The notes: generated by a model from the letters alone, not told the origin. A stretch of 64,000 nucleotides of DNA from Coriaria nepalensis (GCA_027186245.1 CP114493.1:2239501-2303500); one strand, 5' to 3'; shown: positions 1 to 12,290, counted from the first letter of the stretch. Numbers and translations: made by a program.

Positions 1-185
1 TAATTTGTGTCTTAGCCTCCAAAAACTCCAAATTTTTGACAAAATGCTACATCACACCCCTCTGCCCTCTCCCCCAAGGAGAAAAAAATTAAAACTTCCT
101 GTGTGAATCTAATGTGATTTATTGGTGTATTTAATTGCATTCCTACTGATTCTTCAATGAGTTTAGGGTTACTTCTATTTGGCAG
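1..185 (+). other. Intron remnant of the HDA5-like gene
   Basis: No coding exon is recognisable before the acceptor at 184-185. The first visible exon begins in phase with one nucleotide of a split codon, so the preceding exon lies outside the window and this stretch is intronic. Confidence 0.7.
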
Positions 186-3100
186 CTATTTTACTCCTGA
201 TACATATGCCAACGAACATTCAGCACGGGCTGCTAGGCTTGCGGCTGGTTTATCTGCTGATCTTGCTTCTGAAATAGTTTCTGGACGTGCCAAAAATGGT
301 TTTGCACTGGTAAAATCTCTTTAGATTCTAGTTTTGTGATCTTTTGATAGCAAGCATTGGATTCTTCAAAGTTCTGGTTATACGAGTTTCTTAAAAATCT
401 TTTAATATCTCAGGTTAGGCCTCCTGGTCATCATGCGGGTGTTAGACAGGCCATGGGGTTTTGCCTCCATAACAATGCAGCTGTTGCAGCATTCGCAGCT
501 CTAGCTGCAGGTGCGAAGAAGGTGCTGATAGTTGATTGGGTAAATTCTAATACTCAATAGTTGTGTCCTTTTTCACTAGTGTCTCTCTCTTTCTCTGAAG
601 TAATTTCCCTTCATTATTGTAGGATGTTCATCATGGGAATGGCACACAGGAAATATTCGAGCAGAATAAATCAGTTAGCCCCATAACTATTAGTTTTCTT
701 ATATCAAATTTCTGCTATGACTTGACTTTCTTGCTTTTATAATTGATCTTATATTAGGCTCTTCCAATGCCCTTTCGTATGACTATAATAGTCTTATATA
801 TATATATATATATATATATACCAGTCCGTTTTATGAGAGCTGTATTGTTTTATTTTATTTTTATATTGTAATCTGCTCATGATATATTGAACCTACTTTG
901 TAGGTCTTGTACATATCCCTGCATAGGCATGAGGGAGGAAGGTTCTATCCTGGAACTGGAGCTGCTGATGAGGTACATGACTGCTACAGTTTGTACCTGT
1001 TAGGCTCCTACTTGCTAATGTCACGCAGTCCAATTTTGTCCGGTCATCACATGCTTGAAATTTTTTAATCATTTGGTGAACAAATATCAGCAAAGATGTA
1101 ATGTCTGTTTTATTGAATATTATAAATATAAGGGTAATGGATCAGAGTCTCAAGATAGCTGGAGAAAAATAATTGCTTTAACTATAGAAACATTTAAAAT
1201 AATTACCTTAATTTTTTTTCTCTTTCGATTGAGACATGCTTTCACTGATGGAAACATTTAACAATCTATAAATTTGAAGTAGTTATTATGACATGACCAT
1301 GGATTTTTTCATTTTTTTGCGCCAAAGTTATTCACTATTCACTTTGTTTTTTTAACTGTGGCTCATGAATTGACTTGTGATGATTTTGGGAATAGCAATG
1401 CAAATTACTATTCTGAGGCTGTAATTGGTGAAATAAGCTGATTCCTAGTAACTGTTGATAGAATACAGCTGAGAATGTGAATGATTTATGGAGGCACATG
1501 CTATATTTTTCTTCTGATGCAAATTCAATCTGATGTCACTGTATATAGTGTCTTCTCTTACTTTGTCCGTTTGATGTTTAATTTTTTTTTAAGTTCTTGC
1601 AAGGTCCCTAATATAAATGTAACCCCAAGAAGTGGTGGTTAGTCTTATCCATATGTTTTTGCTCTTTAGTTTTTGAGTGCTTTCACCTATTTTCTTTATT
1701 TTATGAAATTTCTTTCTTATGTCCGGTTTTATATGTATCCCCTTACCTATCGATTTACCAGAATTGTAGCTTCTGCAACTCTGCTAATTTGAATACATAT
1801 CACTTTCACTAATTTCAGTAATGATATTTTTAACTCAGGTTGGCTCAATGGGTGCAGAAGGATACTGTGTGAATGTTCCTTGGAGTCGTGGCGGAGTTGG
1901 TGACAAAGATTACATTTTTGCATTTCACCATGTTGTGCTTCCTATAGGTTGTTATTACCTATCCTTCCATTTTCTATTTCCCAAGTATTACTTGTAGTAA
2001 ATTTGATTACATGGGAATGGGTACATTAAGACACTATAAGATCATTTGTGTTTGCATACCTTGTTCTTTTCTGTTGATGAAAAGATTGGTAAGCTGGATT
2101 CTTGATTGGAAACCAGATCAAGGTTGTGAATCGAACAGTGGTGGGACAGGTTTTTTTTTGTGTATGATAAGAATTATCTGCTAAACTCCATCCGATGGTA
2201 TTTAACTGTAAATCATTGCAGCTTCGGAGTTTGCTCCTGATTTCGTCATCATATCAGCCGGCTTTGATGCTGCAAGGGGTGATCCTTTAGGATGCTGTGA
2301 TGTATGGATTTCCCTCATTGACAGCTTGCCTCACTTATCTATCTATTTGGATTTTAGTCTGTCAGATCATACTAGAGTTACTTGAATTATTGCAGGTTAC
2401 TCCAGATGGCTATGCTCAGATGACCCACATGCTGAATGCTGTCTCTGGTGGAAAGTTACTCGTTATTCTCGAAGGCGGGTCTGTCGTTCAATTCTTGATC
2501 CTCATGCTTAGAAGTTAGGTCTAATGTTTCCACTCCCTTTGATTTCACTGAGTTGACATCTATTATTGCAGCTACAATCTTCGTTCAATATCATCTTCAG
2601 CTACTGCAGTAATCAAGGTGATTTGTTTGTAGTGTATGAATTAGTGAATTTTTCTTTTCCCTCATAAGTAGTTTCTGTGTTTAAATCTTTCCTATCTGAT
2701 GAAATATTCACAATATCATCTTATGTATAGGTATTGCTGGGTGAAAGTCCTGATTATGATCTGGCTAACTCCTTACCTTCCAAATCTGGCCTGCAAACTG
2801 TGTTTGAGGTTCTCAAAATTCAAATGGATTTCTGGCCCATAGTGGAACCCACTCTTACAAAATTACAGTCAGAGTGGGGAATGTACATGATTGAATGCAG
2901 AAGTGAGTATTCTCATCTGTGTAGGGTTCATAGTTAGTCTCCCCCCCTCCTTTTAATGAATCGTTTAGTGGTGTTATTGGTATTTGGTTCAAATTCCTTG
3001 AGGATTCCACACTGGGTGGGCCCGAAAACATGAAATATATCACAAACATTGTGCCGAATGAGATTCCCTAGATTTAAATCGTTCATTTGAAAAAATGGAA

Positions 3101-3411
3101 CACAAAATTCATTGTAATTCTTAACAAATGTCTATTTATTATTTGTTATTATTCAATTCCGCTTGAATCAATGCTTGCATTTATATATCTGTAGGACTTC
3201 CTTTTTTCTTTTCTTTTTAAATGCTTATGAACATGGATGGACTTCGTACTTGTGCTAAATGGTATTGATTCCTTATCACTGATATTGTGCAGAAAAACAA
3301 ATTAAAAGGAGGCGGCGTTCTATCGGACCTATATTTTGGAAATGGGGAAGGAAATGCTTGTTGTATCATCTCCTGAACGGGAATCTTCGTTTAAGATCTA
3401 AAGGATGTTGA
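186..3411 (+). CDS. HDA5: Histone deacetylase 5-like (class II HDAC), 3' part
   Basis: Zn-dependent lysine deacetylase acting on histones and other proteins in nucleus or cytoplasm. Ten exons are visible: 186-309, 414-539, 623-673, 904-972, 1839-1947, 2222-2301, 2396-2478, 2572-2617, 2731-2902 and 3293-3411. All are joined at GT-AG sites with consistent phase and give 325 residues plus TGA; the N-terminal part lies left of the window. The catalytic centre is complete: the His pair in RPPGHHAG, the metal ligands in DVHHGNGTQ and [12 protein letters not shown], and the transition-state Tyr of EGGY, whose codon is split by the intron 2479-2571. The C-terminus (KRRRR...[14 protein letters not shown]) resembles plant HDA5/HDA18 tails rather than HDA15, as I recall the families. 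No frameshift or missing key residue is seen. It converges on the MYB gene, 638 bp away. Confidence 0.93.
795..820. repeat. (TA)13 microsatellite
   Basis: Pure TA dinucleotide run inside the intron between HDA5 exons 623-673 and 904-972. Likely length-polymorphic. Confidence 0.95.
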
Positions 3412-4049
3412 TTGGGTTTCTGGATCTCACAGCTACTCTTCCTCCCCTCTTCAAATTTTGTGCAGCCCTGTTAAAGTACCATCCAAAGCTTCAGGGAGAT
3501 TTTTTCTTCTGGTGTCATGGATGCTTTGAAGAAGTATGTTGGCAATCTTCATTTTCACGACAAGTCTCTTTCCCTTTCTCACTCTTCTGCCTTAGGCTTT
3601 TAGTTCTCTTTTATTTTTTGTTGGTAATGGAATATATCAAAAATGCAAAAGAACCCCAAGTTAAATTTTAAGTGACAAAGCCTACATTTAGCACTTTTAT
3701 GAAAGGAGATATATTAAGATTATCTGCATTTTTTCCTTTATTTGCTTACATATGGAGAATGTGTATCATTCTAACAGATTCTGAAGCTACGTGCCTCAGA
3801 TATTCTAAAATAGTATATGAATCAGTGACTATAAAGATTATGTTTAAAAGATTAAAACGTATAATCTCAAATGTTGTCTGGGATAAGACCCGTATATCAT
3901 AACTCTTATTAGAAATTTAGAATAGCATATCCTTCTGTTCCCCTGAAAGGATATATCCTTAAAAATCTAATCACATAATTATCTACATTATCTGCTTATA
4001 CAAAACTCAGATTAGCAAATGAAAAAAAGAAAAGAAAAGAAGTTGCCTT
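3412..4049. other. Convergent intergenic stretch (two 3' UTRs)
   Basis: AT-rich DNA between the HDA5 stop and the MYB stop. It should hold both 3' UTRs and polyadenylation signals. No further coding or repeat structure is seen. Confidence 0.7.
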
Positions 4050-5144
4050 TTATTGGTGCATTGTTGGAGGTGCTAATGGATAAGCAATCGGAACAACATA
4101 AGGAGGATGGTGGTGGGGTCCAGGAGGAGAAAGCAAAACAGGGGTACCCACAGCTGAAGGACCCACATGATGATGATGAGGATGATGATGAACTGGTGTC
4201 CCATAAACCCCTAAACCACCCATATGATGATGATGGGGATGAGCTATCTGTTTTCCAGGTACCCCTCCTCCTATTGCTCCTCCATTTGATAAGTTGTTAC
4301 TGTTTGTTTGCTGGCCAGTAATGGGTGGTGCTCTGATACTGTTATTACTATTACTACTACTAGATGCGATATCTCCATTGTTGAGACTGGTTATATCATG
4401 TATGCTTGATCTCCTTCTATCTCTGTTCATCGAGTTTAGTCTTATGAAGTACTTCTGTGCATGGCTTGCCACTTGTGTTGGTGTCCTTGATATCACAAAG
4501 TTCCTTGAAATACTTCTCCAATCCCCCTTCCCAAATTTGTCCAAACCCAATAGAAATAACCTGACACAAAAAAATGAAAAAATAAAAAAATAAAAAAATA
4601 AAAAAATAAAAAAATAAAAAAATAAAAAATAAGAGATTAAAAAAAAAAAAAAGCCTCTGTTCTAATCTCATGAAAAATCAGGTATAGATATACATATATA
4701 CCTGTGCTCTTCTTCTGTCCAGGGGATGCCTTTCTTCCTCTCTTGTTCTGATTTTGATCCGCCTTTACTGCCATGACCAGATGAGTCATTAGCCAACCCA
4801 GAAGAGAACCCGCTTCCTAAACCAGAAGTAGATCTTTTATGCGTACCAGTGAGTCCATGAAAACCATGATTATTAGTATTATTATGATCTTTGTTTGAAG
4901 AACTTGCTTCCTCTACAACATAATTAGGAAGTGGAATATTTCCCTCTTCGATAGCAAGTACATCATCTACAAGCATTTGATAGTGTAGCTTTAACTCCTC
5001 CATGTCCTTGTTTGGAACCTGTGAAGAAATCTTCTCCCATTGCTCGTCTTTGCTGTTTTCTATATCGTCCTCTACCCAGTACTTGGCTATTGCGTTTTCA
5101 AAAGCTTTGTCTTCCTCTTTGCTCCAAAGAGTTTTTGTCGACAT
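4050..5144 (-). CDS. MYBS1: MYBS1-like MYB transcription factor (two SANT/MYB domains)
   Basis: Nuclear transcription factor of the I-box/DIVARICATA type. MYBS proteins are known to bind TATCCA-type elements and to act in sugar and ABA signalling. Two exons, complement(4702-5144) and complement(4560-4050), are joined at an AGG codon (CACAG|GTATAT donor, GTGTCAG acceptor) and give 317 residues. The first MYB/SANT domain lies at about residues 5-58 ([15 protein letters not shown]...QWEKIS). A Ser/Gly-rich linker follows. The second domain lies at about 137-187 ([20 protein letters not shown]) and contains the SHAQKYF signature at 180-186. The C-terminus is His/Pro-rich with several HHHH runs. 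It looks closer to Arabidopsis MYBS1 (At1g49010) than to SRM1 because of ENAIA, EEHR and FVISRTPTQ. The ATG at 5144 starts immediately before the first SANT domain. Confidence 0.93.
4583..4630. repeat. (TAAAAAAA)6 minisatellite in MYBS1 intron
   Basis: Thymines sit at an exact 8-bp spacing from 4583 to 4623, then one 7-bp step to 4630, inside the single intron (4561-4701). On the gene strand this gives a T-rich tract upstream of the 3' splice site. Confidence 0.93.
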
Positions 5145-5461
5145 GGTGTTAGGTTTCTGTGTTTCCGGGGTTCTTTTTTTTTGGCTGAGAGTTTGAGCTG
5201 TATAGAGCTTGAAAAAAATGTAGGAATTGGTTAATACTGTAATGGATTTAATTCATTTGTTCATTCTAAAAGAAGGGGAGGAGAAAAGGTGCGTAGGAAT
5301 AAGGTGGGGAGAGGCAAAAAGTGGGTGCAGGATAAGGAGTGACTTATATTTCAAACCCATCAATTATAGAGGGGGAGGGGAGAGAGGGAGGGAGGGAGGA
5401 AGGACCACTTTGTTGTTGGAAGTGATGATGGGGTCTTTTTTGTCATTGTTCACCCATCAAT

Positions 5462-5464
<3 letters not shown>
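5145..5464 (-). promoter_or_regulatory. 5' UTR/promoter region of MYBS1-like gene
   Basis: Sequence immediately upstream of the ATG. It is purine/pyrimidine-biased, with GGGAGGGAGGGAGG-type runs near 5372-5400. No unambiguous TATA box was assigned; the extent is inferred from position only. Confidence 0.5.

Positions 5465-5527
<63 letters not shown>
5465..5527. repeat. (CT)31 microsatellite, (GA)n on the MYBS1 strand
   Basis: Uninterrupted CT run of about 63 bp, 320-380 bp upstream of the MYBS1-like ATG. GA/CT tracts are common in plant core promoters and 5' UTRs and are bound by BBR/BPC proteins; that role is inferred here. Confidence 0.95.
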
Positions 5528-5529
<2 letters not shown>

Positions 5530-6239
5530 CAATCATGCAGAGTAAAACTAAGGACGAGGAAGAGGGCATGAAATAATCTTATATCAGAACTTCCGTTCTT
5601 ACTTCTGAGTAGGAGCGCTCTCTCTCATGTCTCAACCATGCAATGTTCCTCTTTCACTTTCAGCACTAGTGAATTTTTCTTTCTTATCTGGTCTTGGCTT
5701 CTCATTTATTTTCTCACTTTGTGGGCAAAGTCATGTGATTCTCTCTCTCTCCCTACGTGGCTGGCTCTACATCTCTAGTTTTGGCACAAACGATATGAGA
5801 TATTTTTCAAGTTACTAATGAAATAGAAGATACATAATTTATTATTTTTATTTTAAAATCTTTTGAAATGAAAAATTGAATAACCCTTGTGGGTTTAGGC
5901 AATATGTTTGCCATGTGCTCTAGTGCATAATCATCATCAGAGAGAGAGGGAGGGCATTTAATTGGGTTCAAGTTCGATTGCTGTGATGCTATAGGGAAAG
6001 GAAAATGTTCAAGAGTTTGGCTGTCATATTCAAAGTCTCTGGCCTTTATCATGGAAAAAGAAAGCAAGAAATGAATAACTGAAAATAAAGTAAGGGAGGG
6101 CTGCTCGATCATATCTAAAGAAGATACCAATTGGGTTTCTCTTTGAGGTCCATGATTTCTTATTGATTAAAATATTTTACCGTAAAAATCCGTATGTATA
6201 GACATACTAATATATATATATAAAGGGTACATATCTAAT
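5528..6239. other. Intergenic DNA, no gene seen
   Basis: AT-rich with CTCTC-rich patches. Short open frames here lack recognisable domains or codon structure. Confidence 0.6.
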
Positions 6240-6615
6240 CGAGGTTATTTATTTTCATTTTGATCCCTCAATCTATATTTTATTTTAAACTCTTCCTTAA
6301 TGAAATTAATTCTTGCATTTAACCCCGTGACCAAACATCACCCCGCCATAGGCGTCGCCATGAACTCCGAATTTTTTTTTCTTTCATATTTTAAGTTATG
6401 AAATGTGAAAAACAAATTTTTTTTAGGAAGAAAATATAAGAATGAAACTTAAAATGTGGAAACCAAAAATAAAAAATGGCGGTGGTCGTGGCATCGTCGA
6501 TGGCGGGGTGGTGTTTGGTCGCTGGGTTTAAATGAGAAAGTGAATTTGATTGGGAGAAAGCTTATTAATAAAATATAAATAAGGGTGTAAAATTGAAATA
6601 CATCAAAGTTTATTT
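6240..6615. mobile_element. Fold-back (long inverted-repeat) element
   Basis: Nearly the whole segment is an imperfect palindrome. The left arm has ACCAAACATCACCCCGCCAT at about 6330 and the right arm has ATGGCGGGGTGGTGTTTGGT at about 6500. Pairing continues outward through the TATATTTTATT / AATAAAATATA blocks and inward through ATTTTAAGTT / AACTTAAAAT. Arms are about 160 bp with a short A/T centre. No protein is encoded. It resembles a MITE or fold-back transposon; the exact termini and target duplication are not resolved. Confidence 0.72.
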
Positions 6616-7209
6616 AGTTTGCTGATGTGGCATATTGATTAAGCACACTATATCAACAAATTTTTGGTCGAAGTTCAAATTGACCTTTAATAAGCTCTTA
6701 ATTTTTAGTTTTTAAAAGTTTTGGGTATAAATTATTGTTTTGAAAGTTTTTAGATATAAATTCTATTAAAGGTCAAAATTTGGGTATGAATTTTATTTTG
6801 TTCTTATAAGAGATTCATATTTAATCACTTTAAACCATTAGTGGCATTTTATAAATAAAAAAAAGTAAATCAGTTTGGTTTCAACTTATTAATATACTTA
6901 TTTTGCAAGGTCAACAATGATTTAGCCTCAAACTTAATTTGGATTTAGAGTGATTCTTAATGATTATTAGAATATTGATGTGACACGTTAACTATGGATG
7001 CCTCTCTCTCCCTCGATAATTTGAAATTGAAACTTAAAGTTCGTATCTGAGTGTGTTATTAACCATGGATGACATCATGGTTAACATGTTTGTGGTCAAA
7101 AATCAACGACAGGGGCTGTTTTTTTGTTTAGAAATTCATATATGCATGTAAATTTATCACTCTAATATTATGAATAAATTTATTTATAGTTGTAATTGAA
7201 TACGTACCT

Positions 7210-7258
<49 letters not shown>

Positions 7259-8195
7259 AACGATTTTCAATCATTTTTTAAAATGAAGGTATAAGAATCA
7301 TGAATGCACAAAGTTATGAGTAAGTTCTAGTTTCAAATTTGTTGGGGGTTCACTTTCAGCTTTTATATGCCACTAAGAAATCCACTTGGCATTAACCAAA
7401 AAGTTATAAGAAAGTAGCAATCAACATTTTATCAGGAGTGGCATTTTCCCTATAGCCAAAAGAATATGACCAATGCGGTGAGTGGATATAGTTTAGAAAG
7501 CTTGGAAAGCTTTCCAAATGAGGGGCGGCAGGTTGATAAATATTGAGAGTAAATATTGATGATGTATAAAAAAAATATCAAGTGTCATAAATATTGGCAT
7601 ATATTAAAAAATCTCTAGTTTAGAAATGGCGAAATACAATTTAATACTAAAACAAAAATAGAAATATTATTTATATTAAATTTTGAAACTAAGATTTATA
7701 CTTCAATTTTTTCGAAAGTATAAATTATACTCAATTTTATCATTTTCTCACAAAATTACTATACATTAAACATTTTATTTAGTTTTTAACCCCAAAATTT
7801 TATATTCACTTTATTAATTTAAATTAACAATTTTTTTAAAAATCTTTACATTCATTTACCACTACCTCTCCCCAACCCCTCCGCCATCATGGTCTACTAC
7901 TATCGCTATCGGAAGTAATCTAAAATTCTAAGTTTGACCAACCAAATTTGATATTTATTCTTAAACTATTAACTTTTGTGCTTACATTTTCAATTATTTT
8001 TTAATTATTTTTCATTTATCCACACTAACACAACCTCCTCCACCTTTCTCTGCCGTTGCCGTCGCCACCCTCCGTTGCTAGTTTAAAAATTTTCATTTTC
8101 TCAGCCTTCATCACAACCACCCTTCTCCACCGGTAGTGTATTATTTATGGAGCTTAATTACAAAGGTATATTAGATAGTTCATATTTAGTTCTCT
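6616..8195. other. AT-rich intergenic DNA
   Basis: No gene found. It contains an (AT)21 run at 7215-7256 and short pyrimidine-rich islands near 7860 and 8040 with CCGCC-type motifs that look like old repeat debris. Confidence 0.6.
7215..7256. repeat. (AT)21 microsatellite
   Basis: Pure AT run, palindromic on both strands. Confidence 0.95.
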
Positions 8196-8506
8196 TGTTA
8201 GCCCTAATTTGTTTAAAGTATAATAGATAGAATATAATTAAAATTCTAGTTCGATTAGGACTTAGGAAAAGTCCTCTTTAAATATACGGCTTGGAGTAGA
8301 TATTTTGATATGTATTTCATTTTGTTTCTCTTAACAGAAATTGAGAGCATCTAGAGAGGGAGAGAATATTGTAAATCCATTATTCTTGATATAGTGAAAA
8401 ATATGTAGCAAAGAGTGGATGTATCTTACATTGAGTGAACCATTATAAATCCTTGTATTTTTTTTAATTTTCTAGTGAACCTAGGTTATGTTTATAATCT
8501 TTAACA
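8196..8506 (+). mobile_element. Copia LTR (5' LTR of element C1)
   Basis: Begins TGTTAGCCC and ends TTAACA. It is followed two bases later by TGATATTAGAGAC (from 8509), which looks like a mutated copia primer-binding site (the usual form is TGGTATCAGAGC, initiator Met-tRNA). A gag remnant follows directly downstream. No matching 3' LTR was found in the window. Confidence 0.6.
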
Positions 8507-8534
8507 ACTGATATTAGAGACAAGTTCGAGGAGA

Positions 8535-9340
8535 AACTAGGTTCACAATCAATGTGGGAGCAATGGTCATCGGTGATGAAGGAGTTATTCATGGCACAAT
8601 CAATAAATGTAAAGGAAAAGATTTTGGGTTCTAGAAGATGCAAATCGAAGATTATCTCTACGGGAGAAAGCTGTGCTTGCCACTAGACAACGTGAAGGAT
8701 ACATATTGAAATCTTTCTAATAGACAGATGTTGGGAGTAATCTGGTTGACATTGTCAAAGAGGGTTGCACACAATGTGGCAAAGGTGATGACTATGAAAG
8801 GTATGATGAATGTTTTGTCTGCTTACATATGAGAAATCTTACACAAATAATAAGATTCATCTTGTGAAAATGTTATTAAATCTAAGGATAGTCGAAGGTG
8901 CAACGGTGTCAAAACACTTGAATGAGTTTAATGATATTGTGAATCAACTGTCATCTATAAAAAGTGATTTTGACGATGAAGTTCATCCCTAATTATTTTG
9001 GCCTCTTTGCCAAATAGTTGGGAGGTGATGAAAACAATCGTAAGCGATTCTATCGGTACAAACAAGTTGACACTCAGTGATACTAGGGATCTGATTCTTA
9101 GTGATGAAATCCGTATAAGAGATTCAGATAAAATTATTTTTGAATTCTTGTTCAGCCCTGAATATAGAATAACGCGGTATAAACTTTAACAAGAATCTTA
9201 ATCAGGGCATATCAAAGTCAAGGTTCGGAAGAAGTTAGGAGACGGAGACATGAGGGTTGCTGGAATTGTTGCAAACCTGAACATATAAAGAAGCAATGTA
9301 GAACATCTACAAGGGAATAAAACAAAAGCGACGCTATCAA
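8535..9340 (+). pseudogene. Ty1/copia gag remnant
   Basis: Decayed gag spread over several frames. Recognisable blocks are SKHLNEFNDIVNQLSS followed by a gag-like LPNSWEVMKT block (8810-9189, broken by a stop at 8990-8992), and a retroviral-type zinc knuckle CWNCCKPEHIKKQC near 9254-9295 (C-x2-C-x4-H-x4-C intact). Stops and frame changes are frequent, so no protein is expected. The element is cut off near 9,400, where a gypsy LTR begins. Confidence 0.82.
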
Positions 9341-9427
9341 CATTGTGATTGTGAGGTATTATTGATGCTAAAATTGTCATTTCAACACTTGGCACATAGT
9401 CGTTAGAAATTTAAAAAAAGGTTACGA

Positions 9428-10629
9428 TGTTAGCCGTCTAAAATAATTCAATCGTCAAAGAATAGGCAATTTGATTAACTTTTGGCCAATAAATGAAAGT
9501 TGGCCAACCATGTCATCCAGTTTCTAGACGAGAATCAAGTTGTACAATAGTCATGTTTCTTGATTATTACTAGATGATTGATTATATAGAAATTTTCCTC
9601 GAATTAAGGAAGGAGTTTCATGAAAATAGGAAGTTTTGACTCATTCAAAACTACAATTCGGCCAAGATGAAAAGGATAGTCGGCCAACCCTAAAGGGAAG
9701 CCTTAAGACGAGGAGTTAATTCCTTAGAAGAAGGATACTTTGACCAAAAAAGAGATGAAGGCTTTGCTCACCAAGTAATAAAACCAGACACCATTGAAAC
9801 CACATTCATTCTGCCATAGGAGAGAGAATCGGCCAACAAGAAGAAAAAAAGCTACAAAATAGGGGAAAACGCCCCATTGGCCGAATTTCAATTATGCATC
9901 TAACAAAATAACTTGCCAATCAACAAAATTTAACTCGATCAACATAAGAGGCTTGTGTCAAAGTTACTTTCCGGGTAAGTAAACTTGTCGCTCAAGAAAG
10001 TGTTTGGTACTTGTCGATCAAACAACAAGGCACCTTGGATTGCCTATAAATAAAGTCTTTGGGTGAAGGGAAAAAGTACCATAACAATCCACCACAGTTT
10101 ATCCAATGTCAAACCAACACTCAGCCCAATGCTATTATTTATCATCCTTCAATGAATTTGTATTGCTTTTCATTAAAGTATTTCCATTTAAAGTCATACA
10201 GTTGTGAATTATTTAGTTTATGCAATTAACCCATCGCTTTGTAAGCTTATGTCTTGTGTGATTCACATAGTAGACTTTAGTACATTATCATTTAGTAGAT
10301 TCATTATCCAAGATTAGTACAACCCTTTTAATTTTTTATTCATTTCAATCGCTTTCATTTTTTTAAGTTAGATTTCCTTTTTGCTCCTTGACTTTTTTTC
10401 TCCTTTATGTTATCGTTATTTACAAGCTTTCTTAAAGTGGAATAAATTAGATTTAAAAGTAGTGACTTACTTTTGGCACGCCCACATTTCTCTACAGGAA
10501 CAAAATGACACAACACGATCGAAACTTTTGTTTGCATCCGGGTAATTTTCTAACATTTTCTTGCTTTGTCATTTATTAAATGATATATCTCTCGATCGTC
10601 TGTCAAGAAAAAAAGAATATGTCAACAAA
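9428..10629 (+). mobile_element. Ty3/gypsy LTR (5' LTR of element G1)
   Basis: Starts TGTTAGCC and ends GTCAACA, just before a primer-binding-site-like sequence. It contains a TATA box, CCTATAAATAAAG, at 10043-10055. The repeated TTGGCC/CGGCCAA motifs match those of the second gypsy LTR near 31.7-32.2 kb in style. The left boundary is inferred from the TG and the end of copia gag. Confidence 0.6.
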
Positions 10630-10630
10630 A

Positions 10631-10648
10631 TGGCACGCCCGATAGGAC
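10631..10648 (+). other. Primer-binding-site-like sequence of gypsy element G1
   Basis: TGGCACGCCCGATAGGAC immediately follows the inferred LTR end. The same signature, as TTGACACGCCTGGTGGGA, follows the LTR of element G2 at 32891. Confidence 0.6.
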
Positions 10649-10839
10649 CTAGCACTATGATTTTATATCTACACATCATGTGTAAAGTTATAGCTTTGAT
10701 AAACACCTAATCGAAGGTGATCAGTTAGAATTGTTGTCTTCTCAATAGCCTATCATGTCATCCTCTATGATAAAGGTCATAGACAAAACATTCAAGGACT
10801 AACTCCCCACTAAATTAACTATTGGTGACTTGTCTGTTT

Positions 10840-12290
10840 GCATGTCAAACGTACAAGGCATTCTCCCATTAGAGATGATGGTTGGGACGAAATTTTTATG
10901 GGGGTTTGTTTGTAGTAGATACGCCTGCTTCTTACAATGCGCTGCTCAAGAGCGACTGGATAATTACAACTCTTACATTCCCTCCTCATTGCATCAAGCT
11001 CTGTTGTTTTGAAATAAGGATAAAGTAGAAATAGTCAAGGCTAAAGTGAGACCCTTCACAACCACTTCACACATAGTGGAGGCTAGTTTCTATGACAAAA
11101 GTGTCGGTCTTCTTAAAGTGGTGAAGGCTAATGGTAGAGTAGTCAAAATTATCTCAATGTCCAAGCCGCCATCCAAATCGGTTGATGACAAGCAAGCCAG
11201 TTGGATGCTAGCACTCATGACCTAGCTAAATCAAGAATTGAAGAGGTGTCATGATAGGCTCTGACCAGTGGCTAGACTTGGCTACTGCTATAGCGGCTGT
11301 CGAAAATATTTGCCTTGTAAAATGGAGAAATACCTCAATGGCCGAATAGAGGAACTAAACAAAGGTTTAACTATGATTAATTAGAGTTTGTTCCATCTTT
11401 GTTAGACGATTTAAAACCCAATGTATAAGATCTTTTGATTGAAATAAATCTGGGATCGGCCAATCTACATTAGTAGCTTTCTTTTTGTACATATGTAAAG
11501 CAAAATAATAAAATTATTATCGACTTATTCTGATTGTTTTACATGGGATTATCATGAAATACCCAAACTAGATTAATCTTTAGTATAATGTTAATTATTG
11601 ATTAAGATCGGGAATAGACTTTTTCAATAATCCCCTTGACGGTTTCATTCGCACTTGCAGATATTCCGAGTAGATGTCTTGTCAAACGCATTGACTTCCG
11701 AAACCTGAATCTGGCTACCCCTAATGATGATTTTCCTATATCGGTGGTAGATTTATTGATCGATAGGATAGTTAGTCATGAGCTTATGTCATTTATGAAG
11801 GGTTAATATGTATATAATCAAATATTCATAGCTAAAAAAGACATCTATAAGACTGTTTTTCGATGTCCTAGCACGGTAAGTGTGCTCGAATGGGTCGTTA
11901 TATCCTTCAAGCTAAAGAACAATGGGGAAATATATCAAAGGGTTTTGAATGCAATCTTTCATGATTTGATCAACACCATCATGGAAGTCAAATTGATGAC
12001 GTGGTGGTAAAAATAGTCAAAGCTACTGATCACCTAGCCGATCTCAAATTGAATTGGATGCATCTTCCCAAGTTAAAGATGAATCCATTAAAATGTGCTT
12101 TTGGCATTTGGCTAGAAGATTTATCGGGTTTCTAATTCATCAAAGAGGCATAGAGATCAACTATTGGAAGACCAAATCTATCACTAAAGCCCTTCCTTTA
12201 AAGAATACAAAGGAACTAAAATGATTTCTCGACAAAATCAATTTCTTGAGAAGGCTTACTTACATCCAATCTGGCTAGAAAAAAGAGTGT
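10840..12290 (+). pseudogene. Ty3/gypsy protease and reverse transcriptase remnant (G1)
   Basis: Protease-side block near 10895-10960 reads FVVDTPASYNALLKSDWI, typical of plant Tat-type gypsy polyproteins. RT blocks follow: CFTWDYHEIP near 11540, KTVFRCP...EWVV near 11850, YQRVLNAIFHDL near 11930, IDDVVVK near 11994 (the catalytic Asp pair is present, but a frameshift sits just before it), and LKMNPLKCAFG near 12075. Many stops and shifts; integrase was not found. The element is dead. Confidence 0.85.

Noticed and set aside
4019..4321. Plus-strand open frame rich in Asp/His codons
   Set aside because: It is the complement of the His-rich MYBS1 C-terminal exon.
4417..4671. Minus-strand frame with Phe-rich repeats
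   Set aside because: It reads through the MYBS1 intron and its TAAAAAAA repeat; the splice sites explain the region.
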